From Ryuthela nishihirai (Eukaryota; Arthropoda; Arachnida; Araneae; Heptathelidae): 64,000 nt of DNA. Of the stretch, positions 11,500 to 22,424 are shown piece after piece. The stretch lies in the NCBI GenBank assembly GCA_038380435.1, contig JAWZYU010000019.1, forward strand, positions 21,539,801 to 21,603,800. The letters are read 5' to 3'. The translations under genes and the position numbers were made by a program. Position 1 is the first letter of the stretch. Each line of letters opens with the position of its first letter. The notes under the pieces were generated by a model, which worked only from the letters and a program-made list of their open reading frames with translations, had not been told where the DNA came from and did no database searches.

Positions 11500-11785
11500 A
11501 TATATATTTCAAAATATGATAGCAGATAAAGATCTCAATCAAATAAATCAATATCTCGATTTTCAACAATATTCGTTCAGTATTTAATGAGTTATGGAAG
11601 TTTGAAGGTTTCAAATAACAATGCCAGCCGTAAAAACTGACTTCAGAAGTTAATTGAAACAGCAATAAATATTGTATCAAAGTGGTTAATAAAATAAGTT
11701 TGTATTGTAGAAGTTTATGTAAAGAATTCTTTAACTATTCGTCAGTTTTGTATAATTTTCTTAAGGCTGACATTGCTGGGCTTAT
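11500..11785. repeat. dispersed repeat R1, inverted plus direct copies
   Basis: 11518-11616 is the inverse of positions about 75-180. 11700-11785 repeats positions about 5-75 in direct orientation. The two pieces face each other across about 85 bp. The arrangement suggests an inverted duplication of the dispersed repeat and not two simple insertions. Confidence 0.55.
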
Positions 11786-11814
11786 TTTTTTGGAGGGAAT
11801 GGAAATTTTAGGGG

Positions 11815-11960
11815 TCTGAACCTTCCATTGGTGTAAGTTACTATTAGAGGAAGCACAATATTGATGGTTTTAGCTTTATTTTTTGGTGGTTTTAGCTCTT
11901 ATCGTTTAGAAGCAGTTCTTACCACTATTTAAAGGAGAGTATATTTTTTTTGGGGGGGGG
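11815..11960 (+). repeat. repeat D, single diverged unit
   Basis: TATTAGAGGAAGCAC, GGTGGTTTTAGCTCTTA and TAGAAGCAGTTCTTACCA match, block for block, the tandem units at 57285-57690 and the single unit at 30795-30930. It ends in a G-run at 11951-11960, as those units also tend to. Confidence 0.55.
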
Positions 11961-12210
11961 GGGATTTTTGGGTCCTTAAAACAGAGAAACAGACCTCTCA
12001 GATATACAGCAGATTCTCTTCTTATCTGGTACTTATATATGTTTTGGTGCTATTCACAAATATAAAACTGTGAATGGTCATGGTCCATAAAAAAAGTTAA
12101 TTTTTCTGGTATTTGAGACTTTCTATCCCCAAATTTCGTAATGTGACATATCAATTAATGAGCGGATCAAAATATTTTATTGCATGTTCATTTATGTTCT
12201 TATTTAGTAC

Positions 12211-12465
12211 AACGTAAATCCACCCTCCTCTTTGCTGCGCAACAACAATTATAGCTGTCGGCATTATTCAGGGGATTCGTTAACCTAAGGGAGAACAGCA
12301 GCTTCACATATTGGATTTTAAAATTTAAGATCAGACTCCAAAGCAAGTATTTATCAGCAGGTATGACGAAACAAAAGACCATGCCATTCCGGGACTCGAA
12401 CCCTAACCACAGCAGTTGAATTCTCACGGCAAACCAACGAGATACCATTGCTCCATCTAGGTGTC
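12211..12465 (-). mobile_element. tRNA-like headed repeat (SINE-D?)
   Basis: The minus strand carries TGGAGCAATGGTATCTCG and, further on, GGGTTCGAGTCCCGG. These are A- and B-box-like blocks spaced farther apart than in a normal tRNA. About 150 bp of unrelated body follows, including GTTGTTGCGCAGCAAAGAGG. No second copy is visible in the window, so the SINE call is an inference. Confidence 0.4.
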
Positions 12466-12469
12466 ACTT

Positions 12470-13783
12470 TCGACTCAAGTTCGATACTTGAATCGTTGTT
12501 GTTGGAGGCCGTTTATTCCTCAATTCGTTTTATTGATGAACGCCGCATTTTCGTGAGTAAATGCAGTTAATCTGATAAATAAATTTAATCATTTCTTGTC
12601 TACATTGTTATCTGAGTTTTAAGCTCAAAGCGAACACTCCTTATATTATATGTGGGATAATTTCAATGACTTAACAGTATTTTTTATAATATTCAGCAAA
12701 AAACATTAAAGGGATTACTTACGAACGCAATAAGACATTCCCTCTCAATTTGAGATAAAAAATACACATCAAATTTATTGCTGCGATATGCATTCTGAAT
12801 CAGTCTGTTCCATCTCACCGCACGAGCGGTTTCGATGTTCCTTGATCATGTCGACATTACTTTTCACTCTTCACTGGTTTGTGCACGAGCATTTTGGAAA
12901 TGTTTGACGCATTGAGGAGCAACAAGCAGCCAGCAAGATAATTTGGATAATGTTATAAAACTCCTCACTCTTAGATGCTAACCTTCAAATTTATGCATTA
13001 AGGCAGTAGTTTCTAAAGTATGGGGTGCGATCTCAGGTTCAACTAATTAGTCAGAGGCCGCTAGATTCTTTAAGAAAGTTTTAGAGCAAATTTGAATTGA
13101 TTTATAAATTCTAAAAAGTGTCTGAGGTCGGTTGTTTGATTTCGTGCATTGCTTTGAGAAACAATCCTTACAGATACAAGATCGCCCCTTTCATTAAAAG
13201 CTTTCTTCAGTTATTGTATTTTTTGCATGTTTTATAACAAAAGCAGTTTTTTGTTCTCGACATTTGATATTTGGCAATATTTCACGAGCATTTTGAGTTG
13301 CTTTATCTGCCCGTCACGTAAGAACAATTAATATTCTTTGCCACTGCACATAGCTTTAAGGAGAAGGGGTAAAATATAGAAGAGAGGTAGCTAAATCCTA
13401 GCTAAGCAGAGGGGGAGTCACTCTGAATGAAGAAAAGTCTGTCCGTCTGTTCCCCCCAAAACCTCATGAAATCTAATAAAGGAGAAATTCAAATACCGAA
13501 GTATCGCTCTGATGCACGCTCGCTCCACCTCACTACTGCTTCCAGAACTCTTTTGAATCATGGAAGTTGGAAGTCCCTAGTTTGGAATCCCTTTTATGCT
13601 AGAAAATATGGCAAAGCCACGTTAAATCTTTATGCGGGCACGTGCAGGGAGTATCTGTCACGGCATTCAAATCGGTAAAACTGCGTGCAGGCGATGTACA
13701 ATAGGACGTGATTCATAGCACAGTATTTAGTTAGATATTTCACAGCGTTTAAATCAACAAATATGCTGAAAACCAAAGCACGT
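12470..13783. other. stretch without recognised genes
   Basis: Positions 13007-13070 (CAGTAGTTTCTAAAGTATGG, then GGTGCGATC) resemble a hAT-type left end, but no partner end is visible. The rest is unremarkable. Forward and reverse ORFs of about 80 codons near 13.4-13.9 kb show no motif. Confidence 0.35.
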
Positions 13784-14132
13784 AAAGATGGGAAAATGTA
13801 AGCTGGATACACAACGGGCAAAATGGCCAGATCACAAGGACCCCGAGGGCTCAGTGAAAATTGGAGGAGGGGACCCACTGGACAGCTGTTAGGAGACAGG
13901 TGTTAACCTATCGTCAAGGCCATTCAGCATGTTCTTTAATATGCACTTTCACCACTCTGGCTTTACGCCCTTTCGACGAATGGCTGCCTTTCCAAGCCGC
14001 TCGGTGTCCCCTACTGACCGAGGGCATGGCGGAGAGTTTGGCGGAGATAAATCTTAATGCTGGCCCAAGTGGGATTCGAACCTGGGAAATTCAGAATGAC
14101 TGGTGTGCTACCAACTGAGCAACCCACTCTCC
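13784..14132 (-). mobile_element. SINE-A copy, full length
   Basis: The minus-strand copy runs from the tRNA head (GTTGCTCAGTTGGTAGCACA, TTCGAATCCC) to the region opposite GGCCATTTTGCCC at the 3' side. It lacks a clean AAAACAACCC end. Divergence is moderate. Confidence 0.8.
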
Positions 14133-14481
14133 AAAAAATGCATGTTGTTCATAGGGTTGCCACTTTTTAAAAATAAAAAGCGGAAAAAAGGAATAAAAAA
14201 TAAACGCAAATCCAACGTTCATTTATAAGCAGATTGGAGGTTCTTTATCCTTCCGTTTTTAAAGCTTTAACACTCATGGATGCATTAGGAATTTTCTGAC
14301 CCATGGCTTCTTAACTACATCTACAATTTCACTCAAGAATTATCAAAAAAAAAAAATGCAAAGTCAATGCTTTTACATGATTAAAAAATAGTAATTAAAT
14401 TATAAGGAGTTGTAGATGTTTCGAAGCTAGTCTTATCTACAGTCTCGCGAATACGACTAATATTTATAATATTAATGCAAA

Positions 14482-15463
14482 GACAGTACAGTCTTTTCTC
14501 TGGCTGCAAAGTATTATTTTCATTGTAAGTGCTTTTAAGTTTTAGTATGCTCTAGTGTAATCACGGCTGGACTAACATAATGGCCCGGGGGGCATCACTC
14601 TCAAGCGGCCTCACTTTTAATGAGGGAAATATTTAAAATTTTTAAGAAAGATCGCAATACAGAAAAGTGAAATATCTGAATAAGAGAATGAAACGGATAT
14701 AAAGAGATATATATTATCTTATACAGATAAGGTAGATTTATGAGGTGGGGAGGGGGCGTTTACCTGACTTCAAATTAGTCATTCTTTCTTCTCTCTGTTT
14801 CTTTCACTCTTTTATTCAGAAATTTCATTTTTCTGTATTGCGATATTTCTCAAAAATTTTATATATTTCCCTCCTTAAAAGTGAGGCCCCCTTGAGAGTG
14901 GTGCCCCCTGGCCATTATGTAAGTCCGGCCCTGATTACACTAGAGCATATTAAAATTTAAACTTAAATGAACTTAAAACAAGTTAAAAGCACTTACAATG
15001 AAAATAATGAAAATAATGCTTTGCCGCCAAAGAAGGGGTGGGGGTGGCTCAGTCGGTAGCGCGACAGGCTCGTAATCTATAGTTCCCGGGTTCGAGTCCC
15101 AGCTGGGTCAGCGTTGAGATTTATCTCCGCAAAATTCCCCGCCCTGCCCACGATCAGTAGGGGACACCGATGGGCTTGTAAAGGCCGCCGTCCGTCGAAT
15201 GGGACGTTAAGCCGTGGCACCGTGTGCGGGAGAGCCATACCCTGTGCACGTTAAAGAACACGCTGGATGGTCTTGATGGGAGGCTACCATCTGTCTCCCA
15301 ACAGCTTGTTCCAGTGGGTCCCCTCCCCCAACCTTCTCTGAGCCTTCGGGGTCCATGTGACCTGGCCATTTAGCCCATGGTGTGCAAAAAAGTGCCGCTC
15401 AGAGGTAAAACAACCCAACCCGCCAAAGAAAAGACTGATAATACTGTACTATCAGTCTTTGCA
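14482..15463. repeat. long imperfect palindrome (foldback/hAT-like) interrupted by a SINE
   Basis: The left arm (about 14482-14690) and the right arm (about 14800-15034 plus 15420-15463) are inverse copies. For example TGTAATCACGGCTGGACTAA pairs with the complement near TAAGTCCGGCCCTGATTACA, and GTACAGTCTTTTCTCTGGC pairs with the block after the SINE. The loop is about 110 bp. The internal block CAGGGCCGGACTTACATAAT looks like a hAT-type terminus. The right arm gained a SINE-A at 15035-15419, which splits its outer end. Confidence 0.75.
15035..15419 (+). mobile_element. SINE-A copy with intact target-site duplication
   Basis: This is a full-length + strand copy: tRNA-Thr(CGT)-like head (TGGCTCAGTCGGTAGCGCG, CTCGTAA anticodon loop, GGTTCGAGTCCC), body and AAAACAACCCAAC end. 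The 11-bp direct repeat CCGCCAAAGAA flanks it at 15024-15034 and 15420-15430. Low divergence and an intact duplication mark it as a young insertion. Confidence 0.95.
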
Positions 15464-15464
15464 G

Positions 15465-16240
15465 TCCACGGTGAATACTTCGGATCCTTGAGCCATTCAT
15501 TATTAAATATGAACTTTGGCGGCAAAAGTATTGTCATTGTTCCTATTAAAGAATCATAATCATAACCATTTTGATATTACCACAGAGGATGAGGTTGCTA
15601 AAAAATAACAAAAAATAAGTAATAACACTTTACTACTTAAAGGTAAAAGACGCAACAAAAGCGTTGGTAACTTTGTATTAAGAGAGAATACATAAATCTG
15701 TTGCACTAGTACTGCACAAGTTGGGCGACATTGCGCAAGGGTATCAAACAGGCTTGCTTGCTATTGACATTTGCATCTGGTAACACTAGGAAAAGAATAT
15801 AGCAACGGACGCGTGACCTAAAATGACAACGGTGGTCAGGCTTCTGCTGTCAGAATTCGTTTTCCAGTTTCAAGCTAGAGCAAATTAGGGAATGTAGCCA
15901 AAATCGGGACTTTCTGAGAACAAAGCACATTTAAAAAAAATCATAAAAATTTAAAATCCGGGCCATCCCAATAAAAGCGAGACGGTTAGCAATCGTAGCT
16001 GTTCCTTTAAGAATTCTCTTTTTACACAATTCGTTAAACTGATGTTTTATTATACTGATATTCGTTAAAATGAAATATTTTGATATAGAGATACATAGCA
16101 AATTGGCCGGAGTAGGGAAAAAAATCGCTATTCCGGACGTTTGTTAACATCTACATTTCACTGTATGTACAAATGCTAATTTAAATTGAAGCACTTTTAC
16201 GATATACCTCGTATAATATAAAATCATAATCGTACGAAGT
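15465..16240. other. stretch with nothing recognised
   Basis: AT-rich sequence without a clear ORF, terminal repeat or SINE. Confidence 0.35.
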
Positions 16241-16254
16241 AAAATACAATTACG

Positions 16255-17120
16255 AAAATCAGGTGTGATGAAAAATTGGGATTTCTTTTCTGTAAAATTG
16301 TGGTGAGATGGCAAAATTGGAATCCACTTGATAAAATACGGGTGATTTGTGAAAATTGGGATTGTTTTTGTGAAATTAAGGAGAGTTGAGAAAATCGAGA
16401 AAACTTGGCGAAATCTAGGGAAGTTGGCAAAACTGGAAACCACTTAGTAAAGTACAGGTGAGGTAAAAATTGGGATTGGGATTGTGAAATTAAGGAGAGT
16501 TGGAAAAACCAAAAACTCTTGGCAAAATTGGAAACCACTTGGTAAAATACAGGGTAGTTGTGAAAATTGTGCCTTTCTTGTGCAATTAAGGAGAGTTGAT
16601 AAAATTCCAAGTGGCTTGGCAAATTCAAGGAAGATGTAAAAAGTGAGATTTTTTCTGTAAAATTATGGTGAGATGGCAAAATTCGAATCCACTTGATAAA
16701 ATACAGGCGAGTTGTGAAAATTGAGATTTGTTTTGTGAAATTAAGGAGTGTTGGACAAATTGAGGAAACTTAACAAAATATAGGGACAATTGGCAAAATT
16801 CTAATCCACTTGGAAAATACGGGCGAGTTGTGATAATTGGGATTGTGTTTTGAAATTCAAGATAGTTGACTAAAATCGAGAAAACTTGGAAAAATCTTGG
16901 AGAGTTTGAGAAGTTTGAAGTGATTTGGCAAATTTGGGAGAAATGTAAAGATTGGGATTAGTTTCGTGAAATTAAGGAGAGTTGGCCAAATCAAGGGAAA
17001 ATTCACACATCCTTGCTACAATTCAGACGAGATGTAAATTATTTCTGTGAAATTGTGGCTAGTTGGCAAAATCGGATGTTAAATGGAAAAATGTTGGAGA
17101 GTTGTGAAAATTGCCTCAAC
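16255..17120. repeat. degenerate minisatellite, about 19-bp subunits in about 115-bp higher-order units
   Basis: Variants of AGTTGGCAAAATTGGAAA alternate with GTGAAATTAAGGAGAGTTG. The latter marker occurs near 16371, 16484, 16578, 16735, 16850 (weak) and 16966, spacings of roughly 94-157 bp. Stop-free minus-strand frames of 99 and 151 codons across it read as repetitive F/S/Q-rich peptide and are a by-product of the repeat. Confidence 0.8.
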
Positions 17121-17262
17121 CTGCCCCCTCCACGGAGCGAAAATCTAAGTAAGTTCGCTCAGTTGGCAAAATTTGAATTTCGAGTTGGAAAACTTTTGAT
17201 TTCTCCCCCCCCCCCCCCAACCATAATCCTTCGCTACGCCTCTGCTGACTCTATCTTTGGGC

Positions 17263-17345
17263 AGGAGTGATATCTCCATTTGGCATTGGCAGTTGCAAAG
17301 GCAATGGGAAACGTCTTCTACAGGTAAGAGAACTTAATGGTTTGA
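17263..17345 (+). pseudogene. RTE-like LINE endonuclease fragment
   Basis: The + strand translates to ISPFGIGSCKGNGKRLLQV followed by RELNGLRRL. This matches GTFGIGSCNGNGQRLLKV and SKPNGLKI in the endonuclease of the LINE at 1.8-5.2 kb. Only about 28 codons remain. Confidence 0.8.
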
Positions 17346-17429
17346 GAAGGCTAATAGTCATTTCAATTTCCGAGATATTTATAAATATTTTTAAAATATC
17401 TCGGATTTGCTATAATAATATTGTCCGCA

Positions 17430-17942
17430 GCAAACTACGATGCAGTGTCGATAGCAGATATTGAGGACGAAGTGTAGAAGCTACCAGAAGGACTCTTTCG
17501 CCAACCATATCAGCAGCCAGACGCATTTCAGCATGATCAGATTGTACGGCTGAATGAAGCCGGTTGATGTACTCACCATATCTTTGCACATGTGGGCTAC
17601 GATGCGAGAGAAGATTGGACGTTTTGCCGCCGATCTCAAGAAGGTACTCAGCATTGTAGCAAACGGTCAGACATTGTCAGACGCACAAGGGCACGAATGA
17701 ATTGCATGACCTGTCGACAGGTGGTAGCAGACTGAACCGCAACCTTAGCTATCATTCGATGAACTGGAAGTCCTCATCACGACTAAGACGCTTGCCGCGA
17801 GCATCTTTAATCTGATGTACAGTAGGGTCTGAGAGCAAACGAACTCAGAAGTACGCGACTCCGCTAGTACGCAGTGACCCCTAAGAGGATTGCTAACATT
17901 GCTTGTCAGGTAGGAGGCGAAGGATTCAACGACATTGGCGGA
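17430..17942. other. GC-richer unexplained interval
   Basis: Base composition is more balanced than in the flanks. The minus strand has short open segments such as RMIAKVAVQSATTCRQVMQF and IRALVRLTMSDRL, broken by stops. It may be a decayed exon or transposon ORF. No family is recognised. The SINE-A at 17943-18300 inserted into it, since the sequence resumes after the duplicated ATTGGCGGA. Confidence 0.35.
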
Positions 17943-18300
17943 GTGTTGGGTTATTTTACCTCTGAGCGGCACTTTTTTTGCACACCATAGGCTAAATGGC
18001 CAGGCCACATGGACCCCGAAGGATCAGAGAAAGTTGGGGGAGGGGACCCACTGGAACAGCTGTTGGGAGACATATGGTAGCTTCCCGTCAAGGCCATCCA
18101 ACGTGTTCTTTAACGTGCACAGGGTATGGCTCATCTGACGGACGGCGGCCTTTCCAAACCCATCGGTGTCCGCTACTGACCGTGGACAGGGCGAGGAGTT
18201 TTGCGGAGATAAATCTCAACGCTGACCCAGCTGGGACTCGAACCTGGGAACTACAGATTACGAGCCTGGCGCGCTACCGACTCAGCCACCCCCGCCCTAT
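17943..18300 (-). mobile_element. SINE-A copy with target-site duplication
   Basis: Minus-strand copy with tRNA head near 18220-18297 and 3' end near 17946. ATTGGCGGA flanks it at 17934-17942 and 18301-18309. The body lacks a short segment around the ACGTTAAGCCGTGG block, so this copy has an internal deletion. Confidence 0.9.
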
Positions 18301-18599
18301 ATTGGCGGATGACAATGTCGAAGATTTACTGAAAAGGGATAGGGACGAGCAAACGAAAGAAATAAGAACTTATGAAGAGTGTGAAGGAAGACGAATTTGA
18401 AGATAAAGAAGATTAAGAAGGGATACCCATAAGTCGAGTACGAGGAGGTTCGTGAAGTCTTTCAGCTCCTTAAACAGCTAACTGACATTCCTTAAATTCC
18501 TTTCAAATTTCAGGTAGGAGGTTGAGAAAAGAATGCAATAGCATTGATTGGACGAGTCGATTTCAGATCTCGGCCGATTTGGTCCGGTATGGTATAGAA

Positions 18600-18680
18600 A
18601 GGGTTAAAGAGCTAACTGACATTCTTTAAACATATGAAAAGGGTTAAAGTGCTAACTGACATTCTTTAAACATCTAATTC
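18600..18680 (+). repeat. tandem duplication of a 33-bp block
   Basis: GGGTTAAAGAGCTAACTGAC followed by ATTCTTTAAACAT occurs twice in a row, about 45 bp apart. GCTAACTGACATTC also appears at about 18477. It is directly upstream of the ORF at 18707. Confidence 0.75.
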
Positions 18681-18706
18681 ACAAGGTGCAGAAGTACGAT
18701 TCTTCA

Positions 18707-19057
18707 ATGGAAAATTTAACGATCACTCGAGAAGTGAACAGATGTTTCTTCCAGTTAAGAGAGATGTCCAAGGAGCAATCCAGCGCAAGAAGAAGCGCCA
18801 TGTTCATCTTCTATTACCATGCTCTTGAAGAAAACGTCGCAAAGAACCTCCTCGTACATTCGTGTTTCGTCTCCTGCAAGAAAAAGCTCACGAAATCACC
18901 GACCAAACGCCTGTCAAAACTCGAATCGAAATCGATCCGACGACATTCTATCTATTTAGGGATCAGAGCAAAACGATCAGAAACGAAAAAATTACAGAGT
19001 TCAGGTACTGTATGTTTTGAAAATTGTTCTTTATGTCCATTTAATTTACACAAATAA
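18707..19057 (+). CDS. unrecognised 116-codon ORF, possible exon
   Basis: From its first ATG the ORF encodes a basic, serine- and lysine-rich protein (SARRSAMFIFYYHALEENV, CKKKLTKSPTKRLSKLES). I recognise no domain. The stop codon lies inside AATAAA (19053-19058), so a poly(A) signal overlaps the end of the ORF. That is unusual but possible by chance in AT-rich DNA. Base composition is higher in GC than the surroundings. It could be a terminal exon, a decayed element ORF or chance. There is no promoter evidence. Confidence 0.3.
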   Translation: MENLTITREVNRCFFQLREMSKEQSSARRSAMFIFYYHALEENVAKNLLVHSCFVSCKKKLTKSPTKRLSKLESKSIRRHSIYLGIRAKRSETKKLQSSGTVCFENCSLCPFNLHK

Positions 19058-19509
19058 AGTTTATATACTTGCGTGCATGGTTTAAATGAGTTCGCGTAGT
19101 TTTACCTTAGTATATGTGCAATAATTTGCTGTGCTTCTTACGCGAATTCGCACTTATTCGGATGTACGAAGAATCTAACCCTTGCTTACTTTGAGACACT
19201 AATGTATCATCACGGTTAGACCTTGGATTGGGAAGATATAATGTTTGTTTTTTTTTATTGTAAGATGGAAGGAAAAATGAATGATAACATTTCTCTTATA
19301 AGACTTTTATCATCTATATTTTGGTTTGAAATTCATAATATCCGTCTGCGTTGGAAAGATACAGAATGTATATGTGTGGGTGTTGTGGGGGGAGAGGTTA
19401 AGGATAAAAAGCTATTAGAATGGATGTATAGCCACCCCCGAAGCATTTTCTATTACAGTGGGAGTGGAACGTTTTTATTTAAGTGAGATGTACGATTTTA
19501 CCATTTATA

Positions 19510-19896
19510 TTTGAGTTGGGTTGTTTTACCTCTGAGCGGCACTTTTTTGCACACCATGGGCTAAATGGCCAGGTCACAAGGACCCCGAAGGCTCAGAGAA
19601 GGTTGTGGGAGGGGACCCACTGGAACAGCTGTTGGGAGACAGATGGTAGCCTCCCGCCAAGGCCATCCAACGTGTTTTTAACGTGCACAGGGTATGGCTC
19701 TCCCACACACGGACCACGACTTAACGTCCCATCCGACGGACGGCGGCCTTTACAAGCCCATCGGTGTCCCCTACTGACCGTGGACAGTGCGGGGAATTTT
19801 GCGGAGATAAATCTCAACGCTGACACAGCTGGGACTCGAACGTGGAAACTGCAGATCACGAGCCTGGCGCGCTACCGACTGAGCCACCCCCGCCCA
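19510..19896 (-). mobile_element. SINE-A copy, full length
   Basis: Complete minus-strand copy from the CGGGGGTGGCTCAGTCGGTAG head (near 19895) to AAAACAACCCAA (near 19515). Close to the consensus. I see no convincing target duplication. Confidence 0.9.
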
Positions 19897-19999
19897 TAAG
19901 TTTCAAGACATTGATTTAACTGCTGCTAATAGCACAATGGCTTTAAGCATTTTAATGCTAAGGTACTAGACTTATAACTTTTTAAGGAAGTTAGGAATG

Positions 20000-20670
20000 T
20001 GATTAAATAATTCTGCAGTAAATATATTCTACAGTTATTTAGAGTAATATACTCGGTCATTGACCTTAGGAGGAAGTTAAGAACGGCAGCAGACATCGGG
20101 TTAAAAGTCACTTATTCTCCTCGGGGTACGTAGGAAAAACCTACGCAATGCAGTGCGAGGACGCCTTCAATGAATTCGGTGGTAAACAGGTTTCTCTATC
20201 TTACCGTAAACGATCGCGGATCAAGAAATGTTTCTTTATATTGCTCCAGGCGTAAAGGGAAAGAGGTATCCAGTTTCCTCGATATTTCTAAACCAGTGTT
20301 ATTGGAAACCAATTAATATGAAGTGATTGCATTTCAATTACCAAATAAGAATTTAATTTTACACTTCTCGTAAATGCAGGTTCCCTCGCATGTCAGTAAT
20401 AGATTTTATTGAGCATTAAAGCAAATCATGCAGTACGCCAAAGCCAAATTAAATAAGAGTTGAAAAAATAGAAGCTAAGTAGATGCATAATTTGCTATTA
20501 AAAACTTGCACAACAAACTCACTCCCTGTATAAAACAAAAATATTCAATTACATGTTCGAACCCGACAATTTTTTTAACATTTTTAATTTCGAGTCTCTT
20601 CGCGCGCCAAAGAATTTGACCTGAGAAAGCGAATAACCGCGATGGAGCGGAAAAATATTAAACCTACATA
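20000..20670. other. stretch with nothing recognised
   Basis: A CpG-containing block near 20120-20240 stands out from AT-rich surroundings but has no long ORF. No repeat is identified. Confidence 0.3.
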
Positions 20671-20756
20671 TATACACAATCGTATCAGAATAATATGACC
20701 ACCTACCATACATATACTATGGTAGGTGGTCATTTATTCTGATACGACTGTGTATA
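20671..20756. mobile_element. minimal palindromic Tc1/mariner-type MITE
   Basis: The arms (about 39 bp, beginning ACAATCGTATCAGAATAATA and TGACCACCTACCATA) pair with each other across a 7-nt loop, with only one or two mismatches plus a T/A difference near the middle. The same terminus occurs at 27611-27648 and 27960-28000. The element is little more than two fused terminal repeats. Confidence 0.8.
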
Positions 20757-20799
20757 TGCTGCACATGTTTTTCAAGGAAACGTTTTTAAAAACACTAAA

Positions 20800-20997
20800 A
20801 CAGTGGTTAGCGCTCCTGGCTACTGATCTACAGGACCTGGGTTCGAGCCCCGGTAAGGCATGGATGTATGTATCGTTTTTCTGCTGAGGTCCTGCCATCC
20901 TCACAGACCTTCTACTATGGCATATAAACTGACAGGCTCCTGTCAGACCTCTGTGGCAAGCAGCTGCTTGAGGGGGTATTTATTTTTATTTATTATA
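20800..20997 (+). mobile_element. SINE-B copy
   Basis: Starts within box A (CAGTGGTTAGCGC), has GGTTCGAGCCCCGG and ends GCAGCTGCTTGAGGGGGTAT with a TTTATTTTTATTTATT tail. The first bases of the head are missing. Confidence 0.9.
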
Positions 20998-21344
20998 AAA
21001 CAGTGGTGCACAAACCCTTTTCGGCATTGGGTAGAAGAGAAAAATATTATGTTTGTTTTGAACCAATGTTTTGGGAGGGGGAGGGTAATAAATGGAACAG
21101 AAAAAAAGTATAATTTTGTTTATTACATTCTTGTTATATGTATTGGTGAAAAATAATATTAAAATAATTTAATGTATTTTAATATATAGTTTATTTTAAC
21201 GTCAAAATTGATTTTGGCTTGTCGAAGCAGTATGTGAATGATGGGAACTGGATCCCAGAATTGAGATGCTGAACATGCGCCGAAGTTTCGTTTCTTCCAG
21301 GTGTCATGTTTATTGTCGCGTCTTCCTGCTTTCTTTCCCACTGG

Positions 21345-21732
21345 GGGTGGGGGTGGCTCAGTCGGTAGCGCGCCAGACTCGTAATCTGTAGTTCCCAGGT
21401 TCGAGTCCCAGCTGGGTCAGCGTTGAGATTTATCTCCGCAAAATTCCCCGTCCTGTCCACGGTCCGTAGGGGACATCGATGGGCTTGGAAAGGCCGCCGT
21501 CCGTCTGATGGGACGTTAAGCCGTGGCCCCTGTGCGGGAGAGCCATACCCTGTGCACGTTAAAGAACACGCTGGATGGCCTTGACGGGAGGCTACCATCT
21601 GTCTCCCAACAGCTGTTCCAGTGGGTCCCCTCCCCCAACCTTCTCTGAGCCTTCGGGGTCCATGTGACCTGGCCATTTAGCCCATGGTGTGCAAAAAAGT
21701 GCCGCTCAGAGGTAAAACAACCCACAACCCAC
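21345..21732 (+). mobile_element. SINE-A copy with 13-bp target-site duplication
   Basis: Complete + strand copy near consensus. TCTTTCCCACTGG occurs at 21332-21344 and 21733-21745. The anticodon stem-loop CCAGACTCGTAATCTG is well preserved, which supports derivation from tRNA-Thr(CGT). Confidence 0.95.
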
Positions 21733-22424
21733 TCTTTCCCACTGGCAATTGTTTTTAACTTAGACCATGATCTGAAAACCACAATGCAAATAAGAAAGTG
21801 TGAATGAATAAATGTTTGCCAGCGTAAAACGAAATATTGATTGTTCCCACGAGTGCCATAATAATTGCTGGGTGATCCACAGCGAGAGAACCTTTGGATC
21901 AGGACTCGAAGTGAAGGAGGTAAGATCTCGACCAATCGTAAAGTGCATTCGGAATGCGAACAGCCAGCAGAGATGTAGGATGGCTGCAACACAAGAGAAG
22001 GATGATGAATGAGACTTGCCCACATACACTATCAACTTCTTGAGTGTAACAGTTAGCTTGCTAGACCTCGAGACATTACAATCTTATTTAATTTATCGCT
22101 TGATAATTCATACCGTCGAAATGTTTTAAAAATCGACAAACTTAAATAAATCAAGTGGATATAAATGATAAGGTTTGGTAAAGCATCAAATTCTACAGGG
22201 ATTTTTAACATAAAAGATATTATTACAGTTTAAGGTAATTTATACGATAATTAGCTCCCTCCCCCCCCCCTCCCCACACAGAAAAAAAAGTAGGATGCCA
22301 CCAAAGAACCACTCATAAAATTTAAACTTTAGTTATGCTACTAGTAAAGCGTGAAGTTTTTATGATCTACATATTACCAAACGAAACACATAGTGACGCA
22401 CGGTCGTACTTATGCATATGCTAA

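Noticed and set aside
15050..15115. tRNA genes in SINE heads (here and in about 20 other places)
   Set aside because: All have A- and B-box sequences but mispaired acceptor stems, and each continues into a SINE body. None is a credible functional tRNA.
16144..16679. Minus-strand ORFs of 99 and 151 codons
   Set aside because: They are translations of a degenerate minisatellite with no promoter or domain.
21191..22025. ORFs of 161 and 169 codons on the minus strand
   Set aside because: Most of their length is SINE-A sequence read in reverse. The same peptide pieces recur at every SINE-A copy.
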